Below, in pieces: positions 1-5,007 of a stretch of DNA of 5,007 bases. This DNA comes from Globobulimina sp. Its lineage: Eukaryota > Foraminifera > Rotaliida. Made by a program: the position numbers and the translations under genes. Position 1 is the stretch's first letter. The number at the start of each line of letters is the position of its first letter. The stretch covers positions 1-5,007 of the forward strand of contig PIVH01000778.1 of the NCBI GenBank assembly GCA_003354225.1, read 5' to 3'. The notes beneath the pieces were generated by a model that saw only the letters and a list, made by a program, of their open reading frames with translations, did not search any database and was not told where the DNA came from.

Positions 1-23
1 AAAAAAAATTCATGACAAATATT

Positions 24-116
24 CTAAATCCAATGCAAATACCATACAAAAAGAATGTTATGACAAAGAAGAAACGCCATGACAAAGAAAAAAAGTGACA
101 ACAAAGCCTTTGTCAT
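24..116 (-). CDS. 30-codon hydrophobic ORF, possible 5' exon of a secreted or membrane protein
   Basis: An ATG at 116-114 opens 30 codons ending in TAG at 26-24. The product begins MTKALLSLFFFVMAFLLCHN: a short basic N-terminus and then an unbroken hydrophobic run, which is the shape of a signal peptide or signal anchor. On the same strand, 22 nt before the ATG, there is a pyrimidine-rich stretch ending TTTTTCAATTTTGCAG (AG at 140-139), which resembles a splice acceptor. Inside the frame, GTATGG at 47-42 resembles a splice donor. The frame could therefore be a first coding exon of a gene that runs off the left edge of the window. Part of the hydrophobic run comes from an 11-nt direct repeat, so chance is a serious alternative. 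No function is assigned. Confidence 0.2.
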   Translation of the reverse strand: MTKALLSLFFFVMAFLLCHNILFVWYLHWI

Positions 117-118
117 AA
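58..118. repeat. short direct and inverted repeats in an A-rich flank
   Basis: The 11-mer ATGACAAAGAA occurs at 60-70 and again at 79-89. The 11-mer TTATGACAAAG at 58-68 is matched by its exact reverse complement at 108-118, giving arms that could pair across 39 nt. A related CATGACAAAT lies at 12-21. The flank is the 3' side of the minus-strand gene at 183-956. No function is evident, and the sequence is simple enough for the matches to be local duplication or chance. Confidence 0.45.
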
Positions 119-182
119 CCAACCAACATTTGAAAACCCTGCAAAATTGAAAAATAAAATAAATAATTAAATATCAATCACA

Positions 183-956
183 TTATGGATTTGCTTGGAT
201 AAACGCAAACATCCTACACCAAGGTTTGTGCGCAAAGTTCCAATTTTCAATTTGACAGTCTTTGCTGCAATAAAACACTGTCATACACCCCGTGCACTTC
301 AAACGTTTCCGGACAAATCGAACCTGACAATTGGAACATTTCATAGCTTCCACAGTCTTGGACTCCTTCAAATAATGTGCATACAATTTTGATTTGAGCG
401 CTAACGATTTGATGACATTTTGTTCTGTGATATGAAACCTTTTCAAATGATTGTCCAAAATCATGGAGGCACTGAATTGTGCCACATTTAATACCGCCTC
501 GTTGCGGCAATTGGGGCATTTCCATATGGTTCTATTTGCTTCGTCATAGGAAGCATTTAAAACGCTTTTGAGTATGCAGATAACGCAGGCTTTGAAACCG
601 CATCTACCGCAGCTGGAACATCCTATTTTGTTGGACTTTGGGAATGAACACGTCGTCATTTGCAAGCAACATATGGGGCAATCGAGCAGCTCGGATGAAT
701 CTAACCATTTTTCTAACAGCACTTTGGTGCAATTATTGGGATAAATGTCGTAGATCTTTTGTTTGAAAGAGAGGGTTCCAATGTATCTGTCTTCTGACAT
801 TTTGGGCCCTGCGTATTTTTTGGGAATGTAAAAGACAGTGTTCCTTGGCTTTTCGGCGTCAGTTGGATAACGATGTAATTCTTGGAACTCATAGTTGAGA
901 GCGGTTAAGACTTTTTTGATTTCTTCGATTGAATTTAATGTTGGCAACGAAGCCAT
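183..956 (-). CDS. RING-variant and MYND zinc-finger protein
   Basis: This 257-residue protein has two cysteine-rich modules. The C-terminal one is a textbook C6HC MYND finger: C207-x2-C210, C221-x2-C224, C230-x3-C234, H243-x3-C247, with Y229, Q235 and W239 where the family has them. Residues 93-150 look like a RING-type cross-brace: C93-P-I-C96, then C113, C116, C119, C124 and C127, then C147-P-N-C150. The usual RING histidine is absent; F121 sits at that place in C119-G-F-K-A-C124. The N-terminal 90 residues are not recognised and contain no signal peptide or membrane segment. MYND domains bind proline-rich peptides in partner proteins and RING domains often give ubiquitin E3 activity, so a cytoplasmic or nuclear adaptor or ligase is a reasonable inference, but the substrate is unknown. 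The start is well supported: ACCATGG is an optimal eukaryotic context and the frame is uninterrupted. The stop is TAA at 185-183. The gene is divergent from the 1030-1662 frame, with 73 bp between them. Confidence 0.88.
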   Translation of the reverse strand: MASLPTLNSIEEIKKVLTALNYEFQELHRYPTDAEKPRNTVFYIPKKYAGPKMSEDRYIGTLSFKQKIYDIYPNNCTKVLLEKWLDSSELLDCPICCLQMTTCSFPKSNKIGCSSCGRCGFKACVICILKSVLNASYDEANRTIWKCPNCRNEAVLNVAQFSASMILDNHLKRFHITEQNVIKSLALKSKLYAHYLKESKTVEAMKCSNCQVRFVRKRLKCTGCMTVFYCSKDCQIENWNFAHKPWCRMFAFIQANP

Positions 957-1029
957 GGTTTAAGTTTGCAATTTGAAATTTAAGTTTTGATTTTCAGAAA
1001 AAAAACTGTAAGACTTAACGTAGCTGCCA
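957..1029. promoter_or_regulatory. short divergent intergenic region, presumed bidirectional promoter
   Basis: These 73 bp separate the divergent RING/MYND gene from the plus-strand frame at 1030. The region must carry at least the minus-strand promoter and 5' leader unless these lie inside the neighbouring frame. It contains A and T runs and the acceptor-like string TTTTGATTTTCAG at 989-1001. No TATA box or recognisable factor site is clear. It has no ATG of its own on the plus strand, which matters for the start of the neighbouring frame. Confidence 0.35.
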
Positions 1030-1662
1030 GTGCTGTACGTGCAATATAAGGATGCGGCGAATTGTTATTTAGCAATTTCGCATTGGATTCATAGCAGCCA
1101 CCACAATGCGCACAAGTTGTATGTATTAATGAAACACAATGATGGGATTGTTGGTGGATACATTAGTTCAACAAATCGGAAACATATGTGTTTGATTAAT
1201 AAAAGCGATTATGATCCATTAATTGCAATACAACAAGAGATGAAAACACCATCTCCTGATCATTATTCATTAATAACATCATGCGATTGGTCGCGAAGAA
1301 CATCAATACAAGGTTTGGGTGCTGCATGGAGCAAATCAAAAAGGAAATGCGTACGCGTTGTCCCGAATGCAATTCCGAATATATCCATCACAAAATCACC
1401 GCAAAATCACTCAAAAAATATCCATTCACACAACAAGAAATCAGCAAAATCTGCTACAATGATCACTAAAAATGGACCACCTGATGAGATGCCGAATGTT
1501 TTTGCAAATACACGCACAGTACAAGAAGTTGTGTGGTATTTGATATTCAGCTTTTCAATCTGTTGTGGCCTGGCAATTTTATTGAATGAGTATGAAAGTT
1601 TTACACTGTATTCATTATTTTATGAGTCTGATAACAGTTTGTTTTATAAATTCTTCGTATGA
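1030..1662 (+). CDS. unidentified protein with C-terminal membrane segment, start uncertain
   Basis: The frame is open from just after a TAG at 1021-1023 to TGA at 1660-1662. About 210 stop-free codons in DNA this AT-rich are very unlikely by chance, so at least part is coding or was until recently. I do not recognise the family. Residues about 167-185, numbered from the GTG at 1030, form one hydrophobic helix (from VVWYLIFSFSICCGLAILL), so a tail-anchored or single-pass protein is possible. Residues 101-148 are rich in Lys, Ser, His and Asn and look disordered. The start is a problem: codon 1 is GTG, and the first in-frame ATG is at 1129 (177 residues). Out-of-frame ATGs precede it, for example at 1052, which opens a six-codon ORF. 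An upstream exon, a non-AUG start or a decayed gene are all possible. In the 1326-1469 stretch a different frame reads more like protein, hinting at an intron or frameshift. The gene converges on the minus-strand gene ending at 1705. Confidence 0.5.
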   Translation: MLYVQYKDAANCYLAISHWIHSSHHNAHKLYVLMKHNDGIVGGYISSTNRKHMCLINKSDYDPLIAIQQEMKTPSPDHYSLITSCDWSRRTSIQGLGAAWSKSKRKCVRVVPNAIPNISITKSPQNHSKNIHSHNKKSAKSATMITKNGPPDEMPNVFANTRTVQEVVWYLIFSFSICCGLAILLNEYESFTLYSLFYESDNSLFYKFFV

Positions 1663-1704
1663 TTTTTGAAAGTCGTTTTCATTTTTGATCCGTTAATCTT
1701 TCGT

Positions 1705-2406
1705 TTAAAGAAGAAATTTCATTTCAAAGTGCTTTTGATCCTTTGCTGTGTTTGATTTATTAGCGATGCTTGAAAATCCGTATGGAGCAAAATACCAAAT
1801 TATGGCAAAAAATGAGATCCATTCAGCAATATAGAAACTGTCCAGTGATATTGCAAATATTATTGATGATGATATTGATATCAGATTAGTTAATACAAAA
1901 TATAAACAGAGTAATAATTCAATTTTTTGTTTCCTAGTATGTTGAAGACAGTACAAAATTGAATAACTTGTTTCATAAATTAATAAGAATATAAAAGCAA
2001 AATATGAACATATTCTGTGATACTTCCATCCCCATTCAAATTTGACGAATATTAAACACAAAATAAATGCTAATGTGCTCAATAAATGAATGACTATCAA
2101 CATAAATTCAAATTTTGATACTGCATTGTTGGCAATTTTATGTTTATAAATCACCAGAATTGAACAAAAAATGCAGAAAGATATATATGTAATAAAATTT
2201 CTCTCATAATGCATATCATCCAATATCAAACAATCTGACATTGTAAACGTAGTAAATGAACATAACGGCGGCAACCGAGTAAACATCATTATAGTGATAA
2301 TACAACAATAACATAAGGGTACAACATGTAATATACATATACACCTATTCCATAGCAATAAAGGTATCATTGGCAATCGTTTTGGGTCACGGATAATTGA
2401 CATCAT
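1705..2406 (-). CDS. six-helix membrane protein, Frag1/DRAM/Sfk1-like
   Basis: This 233-residue protein has six predicted membrane helices at about 23-43, 71-87, 100-121, 132-153, 162-187 and 191-213, with a 27-residue loop after helix 1. The layout fits the Frag1/DRAM/Sfk1 family: a long first extracytoplasmic loop, here with Pro-Pro near its start and an acidic patch near its end; a short loop with a conserved-type histidine before helix 4 (H130, followed by a Phe-rich helix); and Glu-Trp at the start of the last helix (E195-W196). Known members act in lysosomal autophagy (DRAM), GPI-anchor remodelling (PGAP2/Frag1) or plasma-membrane phosphoinositide signalling (Sfk1). The sequence does not say which role applies. 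The assignment rests on topology and a few residues, so another six-helix family remains possible. The start is MM at 2406-2401, with an in-frame TAA six nt upstream of the first ATG, so the N-terminus is bounded. The stop is TAA at 1707-1705. It lies 310 bp downstream of the Cys-rich gene on the same strand and converges with the 1030-1662 frame. Confidence 0.72.
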   Translation of the reverse strand: MMSIIRDPKRLPMIPLLLWNRCICILHVVPLCYCCIITIMMFTRLPPLCSFTTFTMSDCLILDDMHYERNFITYISFCIFCSILVIYKHKIANNAVSKFEFMLIVIHLLSTLAFILCLIFVKFEWGWKYHRICSYFAFIFLLIYETSYSILYCLQHTRKQKIELLLCLYFVLTNLISISSSIIFAISLDSFYIAEWISFFAIIWYFAPYGFSSIANKSNTAKDQKHFEMKFLL

Positions 2407-2716
2407 AACGTGTTACAAAATACTAGAAGTGCACTGAAAACGTTTTTGATCCTACAAGAAGTATAATTCGTTCTTAGCGTTCCTTTCCATAACAAAAAAT
2501 CAATTAACATTTACAGAAACGACAACTTTTGGGAAAAGCGGAAAAAAAGTACAAATAAATAATACATTAAAAAAAATAGACATAAAAAAAATACAACGAT
2601 TATATTCTTTAAATCAAAAATAAAAATAATCGTAACATACTCAAACATAAAAAAATATTAAACCAAATCAAACAAAATTAAATGCAAACAACAAAAACAA
2701 ACACAATTAACAATAT
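2407..2716. other. spacer between tandem minus-strand genes, with a G-poor A-rich tract
   Basis: No ORF or RNA gene is visible. Next to the Cys-rich gene (about 2571-2716) the plus strand is almost all A, C and T, with only a few G. Read on the minus strand this is a T-rich 3' untranslated region directly after that gene's TGA. I found no AATAAA on the minus strand here. The part near 2407-2480 must contain the promoter and leader of the six-helix gene. It includes, on the minus strand, a pyrimidine-rich stretch ending TTCTTGTAG around 2461-2453, which could be an acceptor for a 5'-UTR intron but is unproven. A GATCC-containing 10-mer at 2443-2452 recurs at 1682-1691. Confidence 0.5.
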
Positions 2717-3991
2717 TCAATACTCACTCTGCGATTCATCACTGACCGAAGATTGAAGTTTCCCCGCATAGACATCTCCATTTTGAACATCATTCTCCAT
2801 CTCATCCACCGTATCCTCATCAATGCACTGCTCATAAATTCCAGAATGTCCTTTTTTATGTACACCCATTCCAATTTCAACTGTGCTCTCCTTCGATTTA
2901 GACTCTTCCTCCGCACTCTCATAGTTACTCACAGTGTTCTTATCATACACATCGTCATACTCTTCCTCTTCCTCATCCTCATCCTCATCAAAACACTTAT
3001 CCTCAATCGACGAATGTTTATGTTCCGGATCGCTTTTCTTTTTCATCGCAAATATCCCTAAACCCATACAAATACATAACATGGCAAACACCGGCAATAT
3101 TATCACCAATACCCATCCTGTTGTATTTAGTCCACTTCCCTCCCCATTTCCAGGTATTCTCCCCATCACAGCAGCTGTTGTAGGCGTAAACGTAGGCGCT
3201 GAGGTGGTCGGGTTCACAGTGAGTGAGTCTGTATTGATGGTCGGTGCCATCGTTGGAGAGTGCGATGGGAAAAGTGTTGGCATAGTGGGAGAAGCTGAGG
3301 TTGGCGCACCAGTGTCAATGGTGTAACTCTCGCAAGTTTGGTCTGTGATTTGGTGCACATAATCTTGGCATCCATAGGGTGCAGTACTGGTCATTTGACA
3401 CGTCGCAGAAAAGTTTTCTGTGCAATATAAAGTTGCTGCTCGTATGCAATAATCTGTGTGGTACGCAGTGGAATTAATATATAAATCGTTGAAACCTTCA
3501 ACTGCATAGATTTTGGGCCTACGGATTAAATCGTCGCCATCGCAATTTATTATGCATGGCTTTATGCCGCTGTTTCTGCCGTTGTGCGGACAGTAAATAG
3601 TGGCATCTTCTAAGGTGCGCGGAAAAAATTGCGTGTCTGTTGGTGCTGCGTCGAGATCACCAAAGCTTGCGGAGAGGATTAGTTGGGAGGAATGTGCTGC
3701 GTTGATGGTCATATGCATACATATGAAGGCGTTGTTGGTTGGTTGTGTATTGGGAGGGCGGTAGCATTTAATATGACATTTTTTAGCGATTGGACAGTGA
3801 ATTATGGTGTCGCGACAGGCTGCAGAACCTGAACATTCTATGAAACAATCTTGGTTGGCGCTGCATGTAATGGTCTCACCTTCGCAGCTGTTGTGGTTTG
3901 AGGTGGAGTTACATATGCGGTGAGTGAACGAGTATACTGTTATATGTGTGGTCTGTGATAGTAACCATATGTAGAGCCAAATAGGAAACAT
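2717..3991 (-). CDS. type I membrane protein with Cys-repeat ectodomain, PT stalk and acidic tail
   Basis: This 424-residue protein is a clear single-pass surface or endomembrane protein. Residues 1-21 are a signal peptide with a Trp/Leu-rich core. The ectodomain (about 22-220) has 18 cysteines and a repeated pattern, C-x5-C-x3-C, at C43/C49/C53 and C66/C72/C76. A longer-spaced copy lies at C134/C146/C150 and a partial one at C190/C198. Each starts after a short beta-like stretch (ITC, IHC, IYC, LYC). Sequons occur at N28, N173, N193 and N289. Residues 224-272 are a Pro/Thr/Ser stalk with recurrent PT pairs, probably O-glycosylated. A membrane helix spans about 293-315 and is followed by KKK as stop-transfer. 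The cytoplasmic tail carries an acidic run (about 335-350) containing Y345-D-D-V, which fits a YxxPhi sorting motif. Similar Cys-repeat plus PT-stalk proteins occur in protist genomes; ligand and function are unknown to me. The start is the first ATG of the frame, in an A-rich context (CAAAAAAATG), and the signal peptide supports it. The stop is TGA. Confidence 0.85.
   Translation of the reverse strand: MFPIWLYIWLLSQTTHITVYSFTHRICNSTSNHNSCEGETITCSANQDCFIECSGSAACRDTIIHCPIAKKCHIKCYRPPNTQPTNNAFICMHMTINAAHSSQLILSASFGDLDAAPTDTQFFPRTLEDATIYCPHNGRNSGIKPCIINCDGDDLIRRPKIYAVEGFNDLYINSTAYHTDYCIRAATLYCTENFSATCQMTSTAPYGCQDYVHQITDQTCESYTIDTGAPTSASPTMPTLFPSHSPTMAPTINTDSLTVNPTTSAPTFTPTTAAVMGRIPGNGEGSGLNTTGWVLVIILPVFAMLCICMGLGIFAMKKKSDPEHKHSSIEDKCFDEDEDEEEEEYDDVYDKNTVSNYESAEEESKSKESTVEIGMGVHKKGHSGIYEQCIDEDTVDEMENDVQNGDVYAGKLQSSVSDESQSEY
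2961..2990. repeat. imperfect triplet/hexamer microsatellite coding for the acidic run
   Basis: The plus strand reads as imperfect TCCTCT and TCCTCA units. On the minus strand these are in-frame GAG, GAA, GAT and GAC codons that encode the Asp/Glu run in the tail of the type I membrane protein. Unit length is a multiple of three, so length changes would keep the frame. Such tracts are prone to slippage and may vary between strains. Confidence 0.6.
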
Positions 3992-4153
3992 TTTTTTGTG
4001 TGATAATTGTTTATGACACTGCTTTTTGACTTGATTGTAATTGATTTGGATGTTGGAATTTTAATCAATTTGGTGTACGAGTTATTGGTGGGATAGTGTT
4101 ATGTGCTGAACGGTTTTTGAGAGAAACTTTTCAACCCTGTCGTTTTCTTGTGA
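3992..4153. promoter_or_regulatory. upstream region of the type I membrane protein gene
   Basis: This stretch should hold the promoter and 5' leader of the minus-strand gene starting at 3991. On the minus strand the leader just before the ATG is A-rich (ACACAAAAAAATG). An ATTAAAAT string lies about 65-75 nt upstream, but I cannot call it a TATA element with confidence. A 7-bp inverted repeat with a 4-nt loop (TTTCTTG at 4144-4150, CAAGAAA at 4155-4161) sits at its upstream edge; nothing shows it is functional. Confidence 0.3.
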
Positions 4154-4492
4154 TCAAGAAACAAAGGGTACAATGCAGATACAAATGGATACCGCTGTTG
4201 ATAAATTTATGTTTAACAAATTTAGATATGCTACATATGCATATATTGCCATATAAAAACGTATGCAATATAATATAATTAAATATATTTGCATGCCGCC
4301 TATCCATCCATTTCTTCGGAGTGCAAGGATATGCTGGAAAGCAATTTCTGTGTAAATTATATTATTAAACATTTGATAATAAATCTTTGAAAAAAGGCGC
4401 ATCAATGTATGGCAACATGCTATGATAACAATAGAAAAGCAGAACCAGTTAATTATAAAATATATAATAAAATTATCATTTGTGTCAATCAT
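4154..4492 (-). CDS. hypothetical hydrophobic 112-residue ORF, doubtful
   Basis: An ATG at 4492-4490 opens 112 codons ending in TGA at 4156-4154. The product is rich in Ile, Tyr, Phe and Cys. It has two long hydrophobic segments (about 8-27 and 66-90) and a weaker one at the C-terminus (about 98-111), with basic residues between them (R32, K36, R59, R60). This could be a small multi-pass membrane protein or one exon of a larger one. Against it, the DNA is very A/T-rich, Ile/Tyr/Phe content follows automatically from such composition, I recognise no motif, and the codon choice is less balanced than in the clear neighbouring genes. It would be tandem with, and upstream of, the type I membrane protein gene, 162 bp away. 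Confidence 0.25.
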   Translation of the reverse strand: MIDTNDNFIIYFIINWFCFSIVIIACCHTLMRLFSKIYYQMFNNIIYTEIAFQHILALRRNGWIGGMQIYLIILYCIRFYMAIYAYVAYLNLLNINLSTAVSICICIVPFVS

Positions 4493-4556
4493 AAATAATA
4501 TTCGTTAGATATGGAATTGTTTAAAAGATTGTAGCGGAGTTTCTAAATGAACCGTT

Positions 4557-4576
4557 TGTAAATATATATATTTACA
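4557..4576. repeat. 20-nt perfect palindrome
   Basis: The string TGTAAATATATATATTTACA is its own reverse complement over all 20 nt, centred between 4566 and 4567. The TGTAAA/TTTACA ends extend it beyond a plain TA run. It lies in the gene-poor segment between the doubtful ORF at 4154-4492 and the right edge. It could be a dimeric factor site or a cruciform-prone AT tract; nothing else points to a function. Confidence 0.6.
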
Positions 4577-4956
4577 TATTATCGATCCGAATATATATTT
4601 TGAATACAGAGCGTCTGAATGTTTAAGAGATTCAATTGGAAACACTCAATCATCAGCAAATGAGATATATACAAAATGTATTAGAAATCAAATAAGTATA
4701 TTTCAAAAAGTAAGAAATGAATGTATGGCATAAATAATGTTAATGTTTTTGTGGTTATTATATTGTTGTTTGCAATTGCAAGATCCCTCCTCTCTATCAA
4801 CGTTTTTATTGTTGAATTTTTCACAAAATCGATCCAAATTAAATCATCACAAAATCACTGGAAAAAAAAACGTTCATACAACACAAACAACACAGAAACG
4901 TCACAAAACAACACAAGCAACAACAGAATTTACTTTATAAATTCTATTTTTTTTTT

Positions 4957-5007
4957 AGAAAAACAAACAAAAAAATTTACGGAATAAAAAGCAGAAAAAC
5001 AAACAAA
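4957..5007. repeat. 15-nt direct repeat at the right edge
   Basis: AGAAAAACAAACAAA occurs at 4957-4971 and again at 4993-5007, a period of 36 nt. The second copy ends at the window boundary, so the array may continue outside. The unit is A-rich and simple, so slippage or chance are good explanations. Confidence 0.5.

Larger units (their letters stand above)
4493..5007. other. A/T-rich low-complexity region without a convincing gene
   Basis: Two overlapping plus-strand frames exist, at 4721-4987 (88 codons) and 4737-4940 (67 codons). Both begin with a hydrophobic stretch and then become Asn/Thr/Lys/Gln-rich low complexity, which is what A-rich, CAA/ACA-rich DNA yields in any frame, so neither is called a gene. 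From about 4860 to the end the plus strand is A/C-rich and G-poor. This resembles the 3' flank of the type I membrane protein gene at 2571-2716 and may be the 3' flank of a further minus-strand gene beyond the right edge. No tRNA-like promoter boxes or other RNA gene signs were seen. Confidence 0.4.

Noticed and set aside
195-392. 65-codon plus-strand frame
   Set aside because: Antisense to the MYND finger, whose C6HC pattern shows that the minus strand is the coding one.
247-525. 92-codon minus-strand frame
   Set aside because: Same strand but a different frame from the RING/MYND gene; no domain pattern.
2722-2728. Possible splice donor (A then GTGAGT) near the end of the type I protein gene, which might join it to the six-helix gene
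   Set aside because: The six-helix gene has an in-frame TAA just before its ATG, so its ATG is a natural start, and the type I protein is complete with its own stop.
2707-2922. 71-codon minus-strand frame
   Set aside because: It overlaps the tail of the type I protein in another frame, is Arg/Met-rich, and has no features of its own.
2753-3061. 102-codon plus-strand frame
   Set aside because: Antisense shadow of the type I protein gene; Ile/Leu-rich only because of the acidic and Asn codons on the other strand.
2934-3326. 130-codon plus-strand frame with a poly-Ser run
   Set aside because: It lies wholly antisense to the type I membrane protein. The Ser run is the complement of the Asp/Glu codon repeat, and the minus frame has a signal peptide, stalk, membrane helix and ordered cysteines.
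4242-4272. 8-bp inverted repeat TATATTGC / GCAATATA
   Set aside because: Short AT-rich arms in AT-rich DNA; expected often by chance, no terminator or RNA context.
4096-4278. 60-codon plus-strand frame
   Set aside because: Short, in AT-rich DNA, no motif, and it conflicts with the opposite doubtful ORF; no reason to prefer it.
1386-4858. 14-nt match CATCACAAAATCAC at 1386-1399 and 4845-4858
   Set aside because: Simple A/C-rich sequence with no extension of the match on either side beyond one or two bases; likely chance.
4721-4987. Two overlapping plus-strand frames with hydrophobic starts
   Set aside because: After the first 25-30 codons both are Asn/Thr/Lys/Gln low complexity dictated by A/C-rich DNA, and the two frames compete with each other.
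1-5007. CRISPR arrays, insertion sequences, transposase or reverse transcriptase genes, tRNA or rRNA genes
   Set aside because: I looked for regular repeats with spacers, terminal inverted repeats, polymerase or transposase motifs and tRNA promoter boxes on both strands and saw none.

Overview
The window looks like nuclear DNA from an AT-rich, gene-dense unicellular eukaryote. Supporting signs are a zinc-finger protein with a perfect MYND signature, a secreted-then-membrane-anchored protein with a Pro/Thr 'PT' stalk of the kind common in protists (stramenopiles, Rhizaria and others), start contexts without Shine-Dalgarno sequences, and long A/T-rich spacers. Nothing looks bacterial, organellar or viral. 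The standard genetic code fits: four good frames end in TAA or TGA, and TGG supplies Trp. I cannot name the organism, and the PT stalk alone does not settle the lineage.

Layout. Positions 1-182 are an A-rich flank with short direct and inverted repeats, and carry a 30-codon hydrophobic frame on the minus strand. Minus 956-183 is a RING-variant plus MYND protein. Plus 1030-1662 is a long open frame of unknown function with one C-terminal membrane segment and no good ATG start. Minus 2406-1705 is a six-helix membrane protein resembling the Frag1/DRAM/Sfk1 family. Positions 2407-2716 are a spacer whose part next to the upstream gene is almost G-free on the plus strand. Minus 3991-2717 is a type I membrane protein with a signal peptide, an 18-cysteine repeat ectodomain, a PT stalk, one transmembrane helix and an acidic tail. 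Positions 3992-5007 hold no convincing gene, only a weak hydrophobic 112-codon minus frame and A/T-rich low-complexity DNA with a 20-nt perfect palindrome and a 15-nt direct repeat.

The first two genes are divergent, with 73 bp between them. The second and third converge with only 42 bp between stops. The third and fourth are tandem on the minus strand. Nothing shows that the four genes share a pathway: one is probably cytoplasmic or nuclear, and the other three are membrane proteins. The least explained parts are the 1030-1662 frame with its embedded alternative frame, and the Cys-repeat ectodomain.
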